DNA from: Setophaga petechia
Taxonomy: Eukaryota; Chordata; Aves; Passeriformes; Parulidae
Assembly (NCBI GenBank): GCA_024362935.1
Contig: JANCRA010000065.1
Location: 1,860,001-1,924,000, forward strand
DNA: 64,000 nt
Direction: 5' to 3'
The position numbers and the translations under genes were made by a program. Every line of letters begins with the position of its first letter. Position 1 is the first letter of the stretch. The notes below the pieces were generated by a model. It worked only from the letters and a program-made list of their open reading frames with translations. It did no database searches and was not told where the DNA came from. Shown here in pieces: positions 38,959 to 49,659 of this stretch.

Positions 38959-40560
38959 TTCCTATGGTGCCTTGGCATGGGGATACGTAACAAAAGTAAT
39001 CATGGAATAATTGGGTTTGGAGAGGACTTGAAATATCCCAGCACAGCCCGGGGGACACTTTCCCCCCACTGCCTTCCCAGGGCTCTGCTGCCTGGAGCTG
39101 TCCCTGCCAGCAGCTGCTTCCCTGTGCCCAGGGCTGGGCCCTGCCAGTGCTGCCAGAGCCCAGCCCAGCCCTGGGGGCTCAGCTCTGCCCTGCAGACCCC
39201 TCCCAGCTCAGGCACTGCCCAGGGGCAGCTCTGGCTCTGCAAGCTCTGATAGTAACATCAGAGCAACCCTGAGGAGTCTGGAAAACCAACACTGATAGTG
39301 CCTGTGAGCAATCCTGTAGTAATTTCTGTCTTTACCTGGTTTAGTAAGATCTGAGAAAAAAAAATTTCTCATCCTGGACTGACAGATGAATATCTATGTT
39401 TGATTTCCCATCCAGGCAATCCAGAGCAGTAGATTAAAGAAGCAGAATTTTCCCTTTTATGCAGCCCCTGCCTTGCTGTGCTCCCTGTATAATCTGCTTG
39501 GAAATGTTCTGCAGTTAAACGCCATGCTGGGAGCAGTCCTGAACAATGCAGCATCCTCCCCACACAAGGAGAACACTTCCAAGCCTGACCAGCTGTCTCC
39601 TCCCACCCAGATCTTGTCCCCCAGTGCTGGGAGCAGCTGCCAGGGCTGGCTGAGAGCTGTCCCTGGCAGGCAGCAGAGTCCCTGCCCCAGCACAGCGCCC
39701 TGGGCTGCAGGACCCTGCTCTGCAGGACAGCCCTGGGCACCCCTGGCTGCTCTGCACAAGAGACAATCAGAGAATGTACTCACAGGCTCTGCAGACATTG
39801 GGATGTTCCAGCTTGAGGAGATGGCTCCAGGAGCTGTAGCTGCATTGTCCTGCAGCCAGAGGTTCCTGTGCCAAGGGCTGGCAGTGATTGTGCCCCAGGC
39901 ACTTCTCAGCCCCTTCCCAGCCCTGACTGATTGAAGCTCTCTGTGCCTCTGTGCTGTGCCCGGGCTGGCTGCAGGCAGTGCCCCAGCCCTGCTGGGCTGG
40001 CAGAAGAGCTGCTCATCAGGAGAAATGTGCTTTTGAAGCTCTTCTTGCTTACCAGGAGCTGCCTCTGTGCCAGGAGCCCAGCCCAGCTCAGCAGCACAGA
40101 CACAGCACAAGGACTTTAATGAGCCTCTGGAGCTTTGTGCTCAGGCCATGAACATCAGTCCCTAAGAGAGAGATGGAGAAACCTCTCCAGAACTCCAAGG
40201 CAGAATCCAACTCCAAACTTTCTTGGACTTTTAATGAGTTCCACTGAGGGACACGACTGAGAAAGTGTCCCCAGGCCCCAGGCAGAGCAGAGAACTGCAG
40301 GCAGTGATGACAGGTGGGGACAGAGAGAAGCCAAGTCTTGGTGCCCTGGGCCACAGCAGGGTCTGTGCCACCAAGGGCTGTGAGGAGACACCTTGTCCTG
40401 AGGCCCTGGGGCCTCCTGGCACAGCCCCAGCCAGGCTGGGCACTGTCAGCCCCTTGTCCTGCCCTCAGCATCCCCCCCTAGCCCACATCCCAGTGGCCTC
40501 AAGGATCTGCTGGAAGGAGTCCCTGGGGAGCCTTGCTCAGCAATGGCCCTGGGGGCTCCT
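38959..40560. other. Noncoding sequence 5' of the right olfactory receptor
   Basis: Mirror of about 1721-3307. It holds the same acceptor-like element ('gttacgtatcccc' region differs) and GC-rich intron-like sequence. Small open frames are not shared between arms. Confidence 0.45.
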
Positions 40561-41030
40561 GAATGCTCCCTGCAGGGACTGCAGGTTTTTCAAAGGACTT
40601 TGTGTTTGGCTTTTGCCTTGGAGTCTCTGAGCGGTTTGTGCAATCATGGCCCCCAATTATCTGCTGTAATTAGTCCCTGGAGAGGCTTTGTCAGTAACAA
40701 CACTCAGTGGGGCTCATTAATACTTCAGGGTACTTCAGTTTTTCAAGGTACTTGGTGTTTCCCTTTTGATACAGACTCTGTGAGAGGTTTGTGCAATCAT
40801 GGCCGCAATTATCTGCTTTAACGAGTCCCTTGAGAGCTTTGTACTGAAAGTCAGTGGAGCTCATTAATGCCTTGAGATACTCCAGGTTTTTAAGGTACTT
40901 CATGGATTTAAGAATACTTTGAGATACTTTTAAGGATTTTCCTTCCCACACTGAATCTCTGAGCGGTTTTTGTTCCATCCTGGCCTCCAGTTCTCTCCTC
41001 CAAGGAGTCCATGAGGAGCCTGTGTTTGGT
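40560..41030. repeat. Degenerate tandem repeat at outer end of right arm
   Basis: Mirror of 1310-1720, with repeated 'gagaggtttgtgcaatcatgg', 'taatgcttgag'-like and 'cagtgg(a/g)gctcattaat' blocks. The palindrome ends inside it. Confidence 0.6.
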
Positions 41031-41479
41031 ATCTTCCCCCTTTCTGTTCTACAACAAAGATAGAACTGAAAGAATTTTGTAAGACTTTCAAAAAGCAACC
41101 AAACAACCATGGGAAAATTAACAATACAACAACCACTAAGAGAATAATAGTCCTGTTTTAGTAAACATCATCCAACCTTTTAGTCCCTTGGATTGCAAGA
41201 GTTTATTGAACCAGTCTTTGTTTTCCACTTGAAGCTTCTTTAACCCTTCCTTCAGTACCTGAATGCTCTTGTGGACTGACTGGCTGTGGCTGGAGAGGTT
41301 CATGCAACACATCCCTCAGAGTCTACACAGCCATGCCCATGTGCCCAGAGTAAAAACTCTATTGCTGTTCTGCAAGGTGGCATGTCTGATGGTCTCTGTG
41401 TCTGAGAGCAGGCCACTCAATGTGAGGGAGGTAGCATTGGTTTGCTTACTTAACAGGCACCCAAGATGGTCTAATTGTC

Positions 41480-42740
41480 CTAAAGCTTCAGCTGCAGCCA
41501 CCCAAGGTAGTCCAAATATGGGGTGCTACCATCTGATATGTGGATTAAAGCTTTCAAAGCCATCTCTTTGATATCATCCAATACTTCTCTGGGGATACCT
41601 GCTGCTTGATCATCTGCTAGGCTGTGTTGTCCTTCTCCAGCTAGATGGCTGGTTGTCAATACCACCCTTGCCTCATTATTAGCATAGTCTGCTATTAATT
41701 GATTTATTAAACACTTCCATCCCCCTTCCCACAGGGTGTATTCTGTAGGTGACAAAAACCTGGTCATATTATATTTTAAATCATAGGAGTTAAGACGTGT
41801 GCTGTTAACATGGCCCTCATTAGGCCATTAAAACAAGGTAAGTCCTTCCTATGGTCTTTAGCTGCCCTACACAGATCCTTGTTCTCCCTGTAAACCAGTG
41901 GCTGATACCTGGGATTTTTCCCCCTTCTTTCATAACATACGGGGGCAACGAGGAGTTTTGAGACTATTTGCCAGTCTTCTTCCTTAACTGCTTCTTTCCG
42001 GATCCTTTCCTAGGGATCTTCTGCGATTGAGGGGTGAGGCGGCTCTGGGGAGTCCAAACTGTCTTCTGGGTAGGCAGAATAACTTGGAACAGAAATTTTT
42101 GGATTAGAGCAAGTGTGACAGTTGGGCTTAGTATATTTGACCATGTGGTTATATTGTTGCCAGAAGGTGAGGCAAAGGGCACTGCCATTTTGTCAGGTGT
42201 TGGGGAGGAAGGGCCTTGATCTAGGATGGCAGACTTCCAGTAAGGAGTTCTGGAGGCATGGCCCAGGGTGGAGGTGGAATGATTGACAGTCGGGGCATGA
42301 CCCGCAGTCATGGGTGTGGAGTCTGGAGGTTCATTCAGGGCAGAAGAGAAGGTTGTGGTAGCAGGAAGAGGAGGAGCCAAGATGGAGGGAGGATGGTTGG
42401 GCTCCTGAGCCGCATTCAGGCTCCTTCCATCTTGAGTGTGCAGGGCATGATGCTCCAAGACCGCGTGGCCATTGCCATCTTGTACCATCATGGAAGGTCT
42501 GAGAAAGGCAGGTTTGAGGGGAGGTCCCGAGTTAGGAGTGACCAATGGATTGAGTTTTCAACACACTGCTTGCTGGTGAAGGGTCTCAAGGATTGTTTGG
42601 AAGATGGGGAGCATGTGGGTTCCAATGGGGTCCCTTTTGATTGAAAGGTTGTACAATTTAACTCCCACTGAGTCCCAAAGTTCAGTGGTATGGATTTTGT
42701 CAGCAGAGGCGTCTAGAAAATTTTTAATGATCCACCCCAT
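41480..42740 (-). pseudogene. gag: Broken retroviral gag (minus-strand ERV)
   Basis: It begins at an ATG (complement 42738-42740) with a matrix-like segment MGWIIKNFLDASADKIHTTE. An in-frame TGA at 42558-42560 interrupts it. The same frame then reopens from 42545 through a Pro/Ser/Thr-rich spacer to 41964. A further segment in another frame, 41767-41480 (FLSPTEYTLWEGGWKCLINQ), resembles the retroviral capsid core. At least one stop and one frameshift or deletion make it non-functional. No zinc knuckle is present, so gag is also 3'-truncated. Confidence 0.7.
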
Positions 42741-43140
42741 AATTTATTTTACTTCATTCTTTGAAAATATTATGTCATAATCAGTGAGAATTAAAGCATC
42801 CATATATGTGCCTTTCTACTTTGGACATCTGGCTGCCCATTTTTCTCTTTCTCTGCCTTATGGGGAACAGGCACCAGAGCACCCCAAATCAATTATGGGG
42901 CGTGGGTGCATATTGCAAAAACATAGTGGCAAAATGGGCAATACATTTCTTGCATTTCCCCAAACCCACCTGCAATCCTACGCAGGTGAAACCGTTGTTT
43001 TCCCTGCCGATACTGGCCAAGGTCCCTCAAAGCAACGATGGATCCGCCAGGCCTGGCACAATCCAAAATCCCAGGGAGCACTGGCCTATCCATCATCTAA
43101 CCCCAGCTGATATGACTGACACAGGGAGCCCTGAATGTCA

Positions 43141-43160
43141 TGGTCCCGGTTCGGGCGCCA
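43141..43160 (-). promoter_or_regulatory. Primer binding site, tRNA-Lys type
   Basis: The minus strand reads TGGCGCCCGAACCGGGAC, one base different from the classic tRNA-Lys(UUU) primer-site sequence. It lies two bases from the LTR end TGTGACA (plus strand tgtcaca at 43163). Confidence 0.82.
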
Positions 43161-43162
43161 AA

Positions 43163-43560
43163 TGTCACAATGAGGGTGGTTGCGACAAACCTCTCTGGTT
43201 CCCTGACTTCAGGGCGAGGGTGGTGAAAATGAAAAGGAGCAGGATCAATGGAGTTCTTTAATAGGAGCTTTAATAACAGGGTGAAAAACAACAAACATGG
43301 AGAAGTCGAGCACAGTATGAGGGACAGGATCCAAAGACCCGAAACAAAGGGGAAGCAAAAACATACACACTTTGGGGAAGAACACTCTAGAACAAAAACC
43401 ATATAGGGGAAACAAGTAGGGAATAGGGAAGCAATAGGGAAGTAGATCTGGGACAAATAAGCGTAGCAACACTTAGGGCTTATGGAGGAACTCTCAAGCA
43501 CACCCTAAGTTAAACAAATGATTCCCAGGGCTTGAAACTCATGCCCAATTTTTGGGGGTA
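43163..43560 (-). repeat. 5' LTR of the minus-strand ERV (outer boundary uncertain)
   Basis: The inner end is fixed by the adjacent primer site. Minus-strand ATTAAA-type signals occur near 43255-43275. I cannot place the outer TG end. Candidates lie between 43500 and 43620, where the following minisatellite begins. Confidence 0.55.
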
Positions 43561-43619
43561 AAATCTGACTGACTCTGACTTTCAGCTGGGCTAACTATCG
43601 CACTGCTGCTTTGCACTGG

Positions 43620-45610
43620 CCTCTTGGGACCATGGTGCCCAACAGAACCACAATGATGTCCTTGGTTCCATGAGGCTCTTCAGTGTCACAATGGCCCCTT
43701 CATTTCACAAGACTCCCAAGTGTCACATTGGTCTCCATAGGAAGGAAAGCATGGAGTCCTTCTGTTTCAGGAGCTAATGAACAGCAGCCACCAGAGGTCA
43801 AGGCAAGCCTAACCTGTCTGTCCTGCAGGTTTGCTTGGGGCAACCCTTCGATATTTGAAATTATGAATGTAGAATCCTAATTTCAGACATTTGTGCCTGG
43901 AGAAGGATGATTTTTTCCATACAAAGAAAAACAGAGAGCCCTTTCCAGCGTTTGGAAAACAGGTGAGTTCATGCACTCAGGAGTTCAAGACCAGCCAGAC
44001 CTGTCTGTCCTGGCAACTTTTGTCTGGCAGCAATCCTTGGATACACAGAAATTTGGAGGTGGAATCCAAATTTTGGCCATGGATACCTGGAAAAAATGGA
44101 CAGTTCTTTTCCATAAAAAGAAGAGCCCAGAGCCCCAGTGTTTCAGGGGCAGATGGGAGTGGCCTTCCACATTCCAAGGTCAGCCAGACCTGTCAGGTGA
44201 CCCCTGGGAGACCAAGGCAGCCACACCTATTTCATGTTCCCTTAGCTCCACAGGGACCTGCAGTGTCACAAAGGCTCCTTGCTTCCATGATGCCCTAAGG
44301 TGTCATAATGGCCCCTAGGTTCACAGAAGTCCTTAAGGATCTTATTGGTCTCCATGTTTCCACAAGGCCCCACAGTGTCATAATGGTCGATTGGTTCCAT
44401 GAAGCCTCGCTGTGTCACCATGGCCCCTTGGTTCCATTGGGGCCCAGTAGTGCCACAATGATCCCCTTGTTTCCACAACTTCCCATAGTGTCACAATGGC
44501 CCCTTCCTTCCATGAGACCCTGCAAGGTCACAATGGTTCTTTGGTTCCATGGGGCCCCACAGTGTCACAATGGTCTCCATGATTCCATGGGGCCTTGCAA
44601 TGCCACAATGCTCTCCATGGATCCACGGTGCCCTGCAGGATAAGAACGGACCTTTGGCTCCACAAGGCCCTGAAATGCAGCAATGGCCTCTTGGTTCCAC
44701 AAAGCCCTGCTCCTTCACACTGGCCCCTTGGGACCATGCAGCCCAACAGAGCCACAATGATGTCCTTGGTTCCACGAGGCCCCACAGTGTCACAATGGCC
44801 CCTTGGATCCATGATTCCCTGCAGGGTCACAATGTTCCCCTTGGTTCCACAAGTTCCTACAGTGTAACAGGCTCCACAAGGACCTGCAGCGTCACCATGG
44901 CCCATTGGTTCCACAATGCTCCACAGTGTCACAATGGTCTTCATAGGATGGAAACAAGTGAGCCCCAGTGGTGCAGGGGCAGATGAGAGACAGTCACCAG
45001 AGGCCAAGTCTAGCCAGACTGGACTGTATGGGCAGATTTTGTCTGGGAGTAACCCTTGGATATAGGGAATTTTAGATGCAGAATCCCAATTTTGGCCATG
45101 GGTGCCTAGACAAGAAAGACAGTTCTTTCCCATAGGAATAAAAGCACGGAGCCCCAGTGCTTCACGGTCAGATGGGAAGTGGCCCTTGACATGTCAAATT
45201 CAGTGGGACCTGTCAGACAGACCCCAGGAGTCCTAACTAGGCAGACCTGTTCCATGTTCCCCTGACTTCATGGGTACCCACACTGTCACAGTGGTGTGCT
45301 TGATTCCATGAGGTCTGGCAATGTCACAATGGCTTCTTGGTTTCATGAGCCCCAACAGAGTCACAAGGGTCCATTGGCCCCATACAGCCCCACTGTGAAA
45401 CAATGGCTCCTTGATTCTATTTTAAATCAATCACAATCAAACCACAGTTTGATCATCAATCCTTGCTTCCATAGGGTCCATGATTTGCACAAAGGTCTCC
45501 TTGATTCCATGATTCCTGGATTCCACAGTCTCACCATAGTTTCCTTGGATCTCTATTGTCACAACTGACCCATGGTTCCATGAGGTTACATAGTGTCACC
45601 GTGGTCACTG
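43620..45610. repeat. Degenerate minisatellite (about 37 bp) in a higher-order arrangement
   Basis: The core 'agtgtcacaatggccccttggttccatgaggccc' (compared piecewise) recurs about every 37-38 bp at 43620-43740, 44245-44945 and 45280-45610. The arrays are separated by two related spacers (43740-44240 and 44930-45270) that share 'ccagccagacctgtc', 'tttggccatgg...gcctgga' and 'gagccccagtg' blocks. The pattern is a higher-order repeat. Open frames here are shadows of the repeat. Confidence 0.75.
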
Positions 45611-46110
45611 TCAGAGGCTGGATGAGATCGATGTCCCGAGACACCTTGGGATGCTCGGAATGCCTGTGTGGGGCCAGGGCCGGGTCAGGCCTTGGTTTGT
45701 GGTGGGACAGAGCCCCGCCCCCAGCCCTGGCCTGGCAGAGCTGTCAATCACACAGCAGGGGGTGATGTTAACCCAGCTCTGATTGGCCCAGCTTTAATCA
45801 ATCAACCAATCAACAACACACAAGCAGCTGGTGCCTACCCTGATACTGATTGGACAAGCAACTGGCAGCCCCACCCCAGGGGCGGGTCCATGAAGGCCCA
45901 GGGGGTCAAAATCCGGAGCACGAGATGGGCCAGGGTCTGGCTCCTGCCTTCTCCTAGGGTTCCTCTGTTAGCAATGCTGGAACCCCAGCAGCTGGTACCT
46001 ATGTGTGTGTCTTTCTCTGGACCTTCTCTCTTTCTGTTCACTATTTTTCTCCTTCTAATCCGATTTACCTGGAACAATTTGGGGAAACTTAACATCTAAG
46101 GGTTAAAATT
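45611..46110 (+). promoter_or_regulatory. CCAAT-box-rich, LTR-like promoter block
   Basis: Between 45740 and 45870 there are several ATTGG/CCAAT elements ('gattggcccag', 'caaccaatcaac', 'gattggacaag') and GC boxes ('cccgccccc', 'ggggcggg'). This is the composition of a retroviral U3 or a compact promoter. No gene start is recognised downstream. Confidence 0.4.
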
Positions 46111-46119
46111 TTTTAGGTA

Positions 46120-46966
46120 AATGTGTGGGAATCCAGGGCACAGGGAATATTTCTCTGTCTGCTCTAAGATGTCCTGACCCCCAGAGATACACTGCCTTTA
46201 ACCTTCGACCATGGAGAGTACTTTCAGGACTTTGAGACAGATTAGAATTTACCAAAGTGTGAAATAGTTTAGAGGGTAGTATAGTATGTCAATTGTGTGA
46301 GAAATTTAGGTTTTGGGACTTTTAGTGTGCTGTAGAAAGGAAGCAAGATGCAGGAATTTGGGTCCCGACTTCTTCATCTGCTCCATTTTCGGCAGTGTTG
46401 GTGGCACAGGGTAATTGGTGATAGAAAGCACAGTGCAGAGGTTACATGGACCATCAAGAGATGAGTTATTGGCAGATAAGTAGAAATAATGTATGTTTCA
46501 AGAGTTAATTTAGATCAGACAACTTTAAAAGACCTCAAAACAGTAAATTTTGGAGTCATTTTGTGATGCTTTTCCAGTGCGCTGAGCCTGGTGTGCACAG
46601 CATACACAACTTTAGATAAGATAACAATAAACAAGAAGCTGAAGGCTGAAAAAGTCCCATGCATCTCCTTTTACCTGGCACAGAACTGCTACAGGAGGGT
46701 TTCCCCCATCCAGGGAGCCCCCAGAAGGGGCCAACATAAACTGCTGCCCTGACAATATTTGTAAAAAGTTTGGGTTTTTCCATGAAGTTTTTTACTTAAG
46801 GGTGTTGACTTAATTAGCCAGTCACGGGAAATGTGTTGATTTAATGACCAATGTGGTCCACCTCTGGCAAACAAAGCTATAAAAGAAGAGGATTGAAAAA
46901 ACAGGTGGCTTTTAGCCCTTAGCCTACTAATCTGAGTCCGTGTCATTCCTGACTCAACGGTGACAT
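46120..46966 (+). repeat. Probable solo LTR or LTR end
   Basis: Starts near 'tgtgggaatccagg'. It contains CCAAT ('gaccaatgtgg', 46848) and a TATA box ('gctataaaagaag', 46874-46886), and ends '...actcaacggtgaca' before 'tttggggatctg', which looks like an LTR end followed by a degraded primer site. No gag follows; a tandem repeat begins almost at once. Confidence 0.5.
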
Positions 46967-46984
46967 TTGGGGATCTGTGGGGGC

Positions 46985-47370
46985 TGTTGGGGATCCTTTC
47001 TGCACCTCGTGACCCAACAGGAGCTTCTCTGATAAACTTTGCCTGAGGCTCCCTCTGTGCCCATGACAGGAACCCCTGTGAGTGTCTGGGACATCCCGAC
47101 CCCTTGGCATCCTGGGGATTCCTGGGATGTCACCGTGGAGCCCCCGTGAGTGCCTGTGACAGATCGGTGCCCTTGTGCCCCAAGGTGCCCTGGGATGTCA
47201 CAATGGAATGGCTGTGACTGCCTCTGACCACAGGGCTCTTTACCATCCCCAGAAAGCCCTGGGAGGTCTCCATGGAGCCCCTGTCTCTGCCTGTGACATT
47301 CCAGCTCTGGAACAGCCTGGAGACCCTTGGAAAGATCCAATGGAACTTCTCTGAGGGCCTGTGACAAATC
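46985..47370. repeat. Degenerate tandem repeat, about 85 bp
   Basis: Three to four units with 'cctgtgagtgcctgtgacag', 'ccctgggatgtcacaatgga' and related blocks. No coding potential is supported. Confidence 0.55.
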
Positions 47371-47384
47371 TGATCCTTAGCAGG

Positions 47385-47650
47385 CAACCATCCCAGCCCC
47401 TGTTGCTATGGTCAGTTTCCATGGCAACCATCCCCAGCCCCCTGTTGCTCTGGTCAGTTTCCATGGCAACCATCACAGCCCCCTGTTGCTATGGTCAGTT
47501 TCCATGGCAACCATCCCCAGCCCCCTGTTGCTATGCTCAGTCCCTGGGCAGCTCCATGGAGACCCCATGCCAGGGGTGGTTGCCATGGACACCAGCTCAG
47601 GCCTGCAGCCAGAGCCTGTTGCCAGGGCAACCATTGGCAGCCCCATCCCC
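47385..47650. repeat. 43-bp tandem repeat and flank with RFX X-box-like motifs
   Basis: Four units of 'gttgctatggtcagtttcc' + 'atggcaaccatccccagcccc' (about 43 bp). Each contains the X-box half-site CCATGGCAACC. Just downstream lie 'ggttgccatggacac' and the near-perfect palindromic X-box GTTGCCAGGGCAAC (about 47618-47632). A related sequence recurs at 57705-57790, so this is part of a dispersed repeat. Confidence 0.65.
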
Positions 47651-47654
47651 AGGC

Positions 47655-47945
47655 TCATGGGATCCCAGAACCACAGAATTGACTGAGCTGGGAGGGACCC
47701 ATCAGGATCCTCCAGTACAGCTGCTGGCCCTGCACAGGACACCCCAACAATGCCAGCCTGGGCCTGGCAGTGCTGTCCAAATGCTGATGGAGCTCAGAGA
47801 GCCCTGGAGCTGGGACCCCTTCCCTGGGGAGCCTGGGCAGGGCCCCAGCAGCCTCTGGGCAAACACCTTTTCCTGACATCCAACCTGAGTCTGCCCTGAC
47901 TCAGCTGCAGCCGTTCCCTCCACTCCTGTCCCTGGGCACCAGAGG
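47655..47945 (-). mobile_element. CR1 LINE 3' fragment
   Basis: In antisense orientation the block runs 'cacagaattgactgagctgg', 'ccctggggagcctgggcagg', 'ctgggcaaacaccttttcct', 'gacatccaacctgagtctgc', 'cctgtccctgggcacc', the familiar order of the CR1 3' region in bird genomes. It is 5'-truncated and non-coding. Confidence 0.8.
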
Positions 47946-48595
47946 GAAGAGGCTCCCACAGCCCCAGCCAGGGACCCGCTCCCAAGGCTGTTGCCATGGC
48001 CACCAGGGCTGGGACCAGCTGAGATGCTCGGTTTCCACGGGCCGGGGTTCAGGAATGAGATTCCCCAATTTCCTGCTCCCACTAAAACCACACTGCCCTC
48101 GCTGCCCTCCCACCTCCCATGGAAAGAACAAAAGGCAAAGATCCCGAGCTGGGATAAGAACAATTTACTGGGAACAGCAACAAGATAAGGAACAAACAGG
48201 AGCAGAAACGATACTAATAACAGAAGGGATAAATAAAAATATTTACAGGGAAAACTACAACACAACTCACTGGGTCTGTCTGGCCACAATTTCCCCCTAC
48301 TTGGAAAGGACACCCTTCTCCTCAGGGAGAGAGAGAGAGAGAGTCCCTTAACTGCCACTGGAAATGACCTGAGGTGGGAGTGAATGTAATGACAGGGCCA
48401 TGGCCAGACCCTCATTTTCTTCAATCCCACATCACGTCATCGGCAGGGGCAGGAAAAGGGACAGGTGTCTTCCCAGCATGAATCACAGGGAAAATGGATC
48501 CCCAGGGCTCTTCCCAATATGGGTTCTCCAATGGGGAGTTAAACTACAGCTCAGGATGAAGCTCTTCTGCATTCGGGGCACTGGCAGGACTTCCC
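47946..48595. other. Noncoding 3' flank of the zinc-finger gene; LTR-like patch
   Basis: Positions 48140-48350 are AT-rich with TE-like composition ('aataaaaatatttacaggg'), followed by a (ga)n run at 48331-48344. Positions 48360-48595 are probably 3' untranslated sequence of the minus-strand zinc-finger gene. Confidence 0.4.
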
Positions 48596-49588
48596 TTACT
48601 GGTGGCTCCGTTGGTGTCTGGTCAAGTAAGAGCTCTGGCTGAAGCTCTTCCCACACTCAGGGCACTCGTAGGGCCTCTCCCCATTGTGGATGCGCTGATG
48701 CCTGATGAGGGTGAAGTTGTGTTTGAATCCCTTCCCACAGTCAGGGCACTGGAAGGGCCTCTCCTGGGTGTGAATGTGCTCATGCAGATGGAGATTTGAG
48801 CCGGTCTGAAACCTCTTCCCACATATGGGGCACTCGTAGGGCCTCTCCCCAGTGTGGATGCGCTGGTGGATGATGAGGAGGGAGTTGCACTTGAAGCCCT
48901 TCCCACAGTCAGGGCAGCAGAAGGGCCTCTCATCCGTGTGAATCTGCTGGTGCTTGTAGAGATCGGAGCTGGTGTGAAACCTCTTCTGACACTCGGGACA
49001 CTCGTAGGGCCTCTCCCCAGTGTGGATTCGCCGGTGGGTGACGAGGGTGGATCTGTAGCTGAAGCCCTTCCCACACTCCCCACACTTGTAGGGCCATTCA
49101 CCAGTGTGGATCATCTGGTGGCTGATCAGGGTGCTGCTCTGCCTGAAGCTCTTCCCACCTTCCTGGATCAGGGTGGGTCTTTCTTCCTCAGGGCACACTG
49201 GGCTGGGTTTGCAGCCCATCCTCCTGTGGGATCTCCGGTGATTTTCCTCACAGTTTAATTCCTGTGCCATGGAGCTGCTCGAAACAGACTCTTCCATGAG
49301 GTTCTGCTGTGGGGATTTGTCCTCCCTGGTCTCCATCCTCAGCTCCTTGTCTGGGGCAGGAAGGACAAGGACAGGATGGGATTTGCCTCCATGCCAGAGG
49401 GAAGGGGAAGGAGATCCCCCCAGTGCATTCCTGGCAGGACAGGGTTGGCACCGGGATTGTCCTGCAGCCAGGGGCCGTGCTGGGCTGGGAGATGGAGCAG
49501 GAGAGAGGGGGAAAGGGGCACTGACTTCTTCCTCACCTGCCTGGGTGTCCCGGGGCATCTTCCTCTTCTTCACAGCCTCCTCTTCCAT
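48596..49588 (-). CDS. C2H2 zinc-finger protein, two coding exons, intact
   Basis: A probable sequence-specific DNA-binding nuclear protein. Exon 1 (49537-49588) encodes [17 protein letters not shown] and ends at donor GTGAGG. Exon 2 (48596-49350) starts after 'ctgccccag' and resumes [12 protein letters not shown] in frame. No KRAB, SCAN or BTB domain is seen. The linker is followed by one degenerate finger lacking its cysteines ([18 protein letters not shown]) and six complete C-X2-C-X12-H-X3-H fingers joined by [12 protein letters not shown] linkers. Fingertip residues differ between fingers ([42 protein letters not shown]). Stop TAA is at 48596-48598. The architecture and N-terminus match the broken paralogue at 55912-56859, so this is a multicopy family of the type expanded in songbirds. 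Its DNA target is unknown. Confidence 0.85.
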   Translation of the reverse strand: MEEEAVKKRKMPRDTQAGEEEVSAPFPLSPAPSPSPARPLAAGQSRCQPCPARNALGGSPSPSLWHGGKSHPVLVLPAPDKELRMETREDKSPQQNLMEESVSSSSMAQELNCEENHRRSHRRMGCKPSPVCPEEERPTLIQEGGKSFRQSSTLISHQMIHTGEWPYKCGECGKGFSYRSTLVTHRRIHTGERPYECPECQKRFHTSSDLYKHQQIHTDERPFCCPDCGKGFKCNSLLIIHQRIHTGERPYECPICGKRFQTGSNLHLHEHIHTQERPFQCPDCGKGFKHNFTLIRHQRIHNGERPYECPECGKSFSQSSYLTRHQRSHQ

Positions 49589-49659
49589 CTGGAAAAGGTT
49601 TGGGGATAGGAAATTCTGTTTTGGGAAGGAAACAAGGGTTGAATACACTGAATTTTATA

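Larger units (their letters stand above)
27173..41030 (-). repeat. Right arm of the large inverted duplication
   Basis: Reverse complement of the left arm without the retrovirus. The inner edge is near 27173 ('caggaacaaggcagctgcc'). The outer edge is near 41030, in 'gaggagcctgtgtttgg', after which the sequence abruptly becomes unrelated to positions before 1310. The gene content mirrors the left arm: MROH at 27772-32967, CpG island, tandem repeat, CR1, and OR14 at 38026-38958. Confidence 0.95.
41031..43560 (-). mobile_element. Truncated endogenous retrovirus, minus strand (LTR, primer site, partial gag)
   Basis: On the minus strand the order is LTR-like sequence (about 43560-43163), a tRNA-Lys-type primer site, a 400-bp leader, and a broken gag that peters out near 41480. 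No pro, pol or env is found, because the sequence is interrupted at the palindrome arm edge near 41030. The gag appears alpha/betaretrovirus-like. Confidence 0.75.

Noticed and set aside
1310..41030. The palindrome as an assembly artefact (two haplotypes joined head to head)
   Set aside because: Arms differ by about 5% generally and by up to 30% in some exons. Both gene copies are intact with frame-preserving differences, and one arm carries a provirus with a clean target duplication. Still worth confirming with spanning reads.
44245..45610. Possible CRISPR-like regular array
   Set aside because: The roughly 37-bp units are degenerate and contiguous without unique spacers, and the genome is vertebrate. 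It is a minisatellite.
46985..47370. Possible gag downstream of the LTR-like end at 46966
   Set aside because: The sequence is a short tandem repeat with no retroviral domain.
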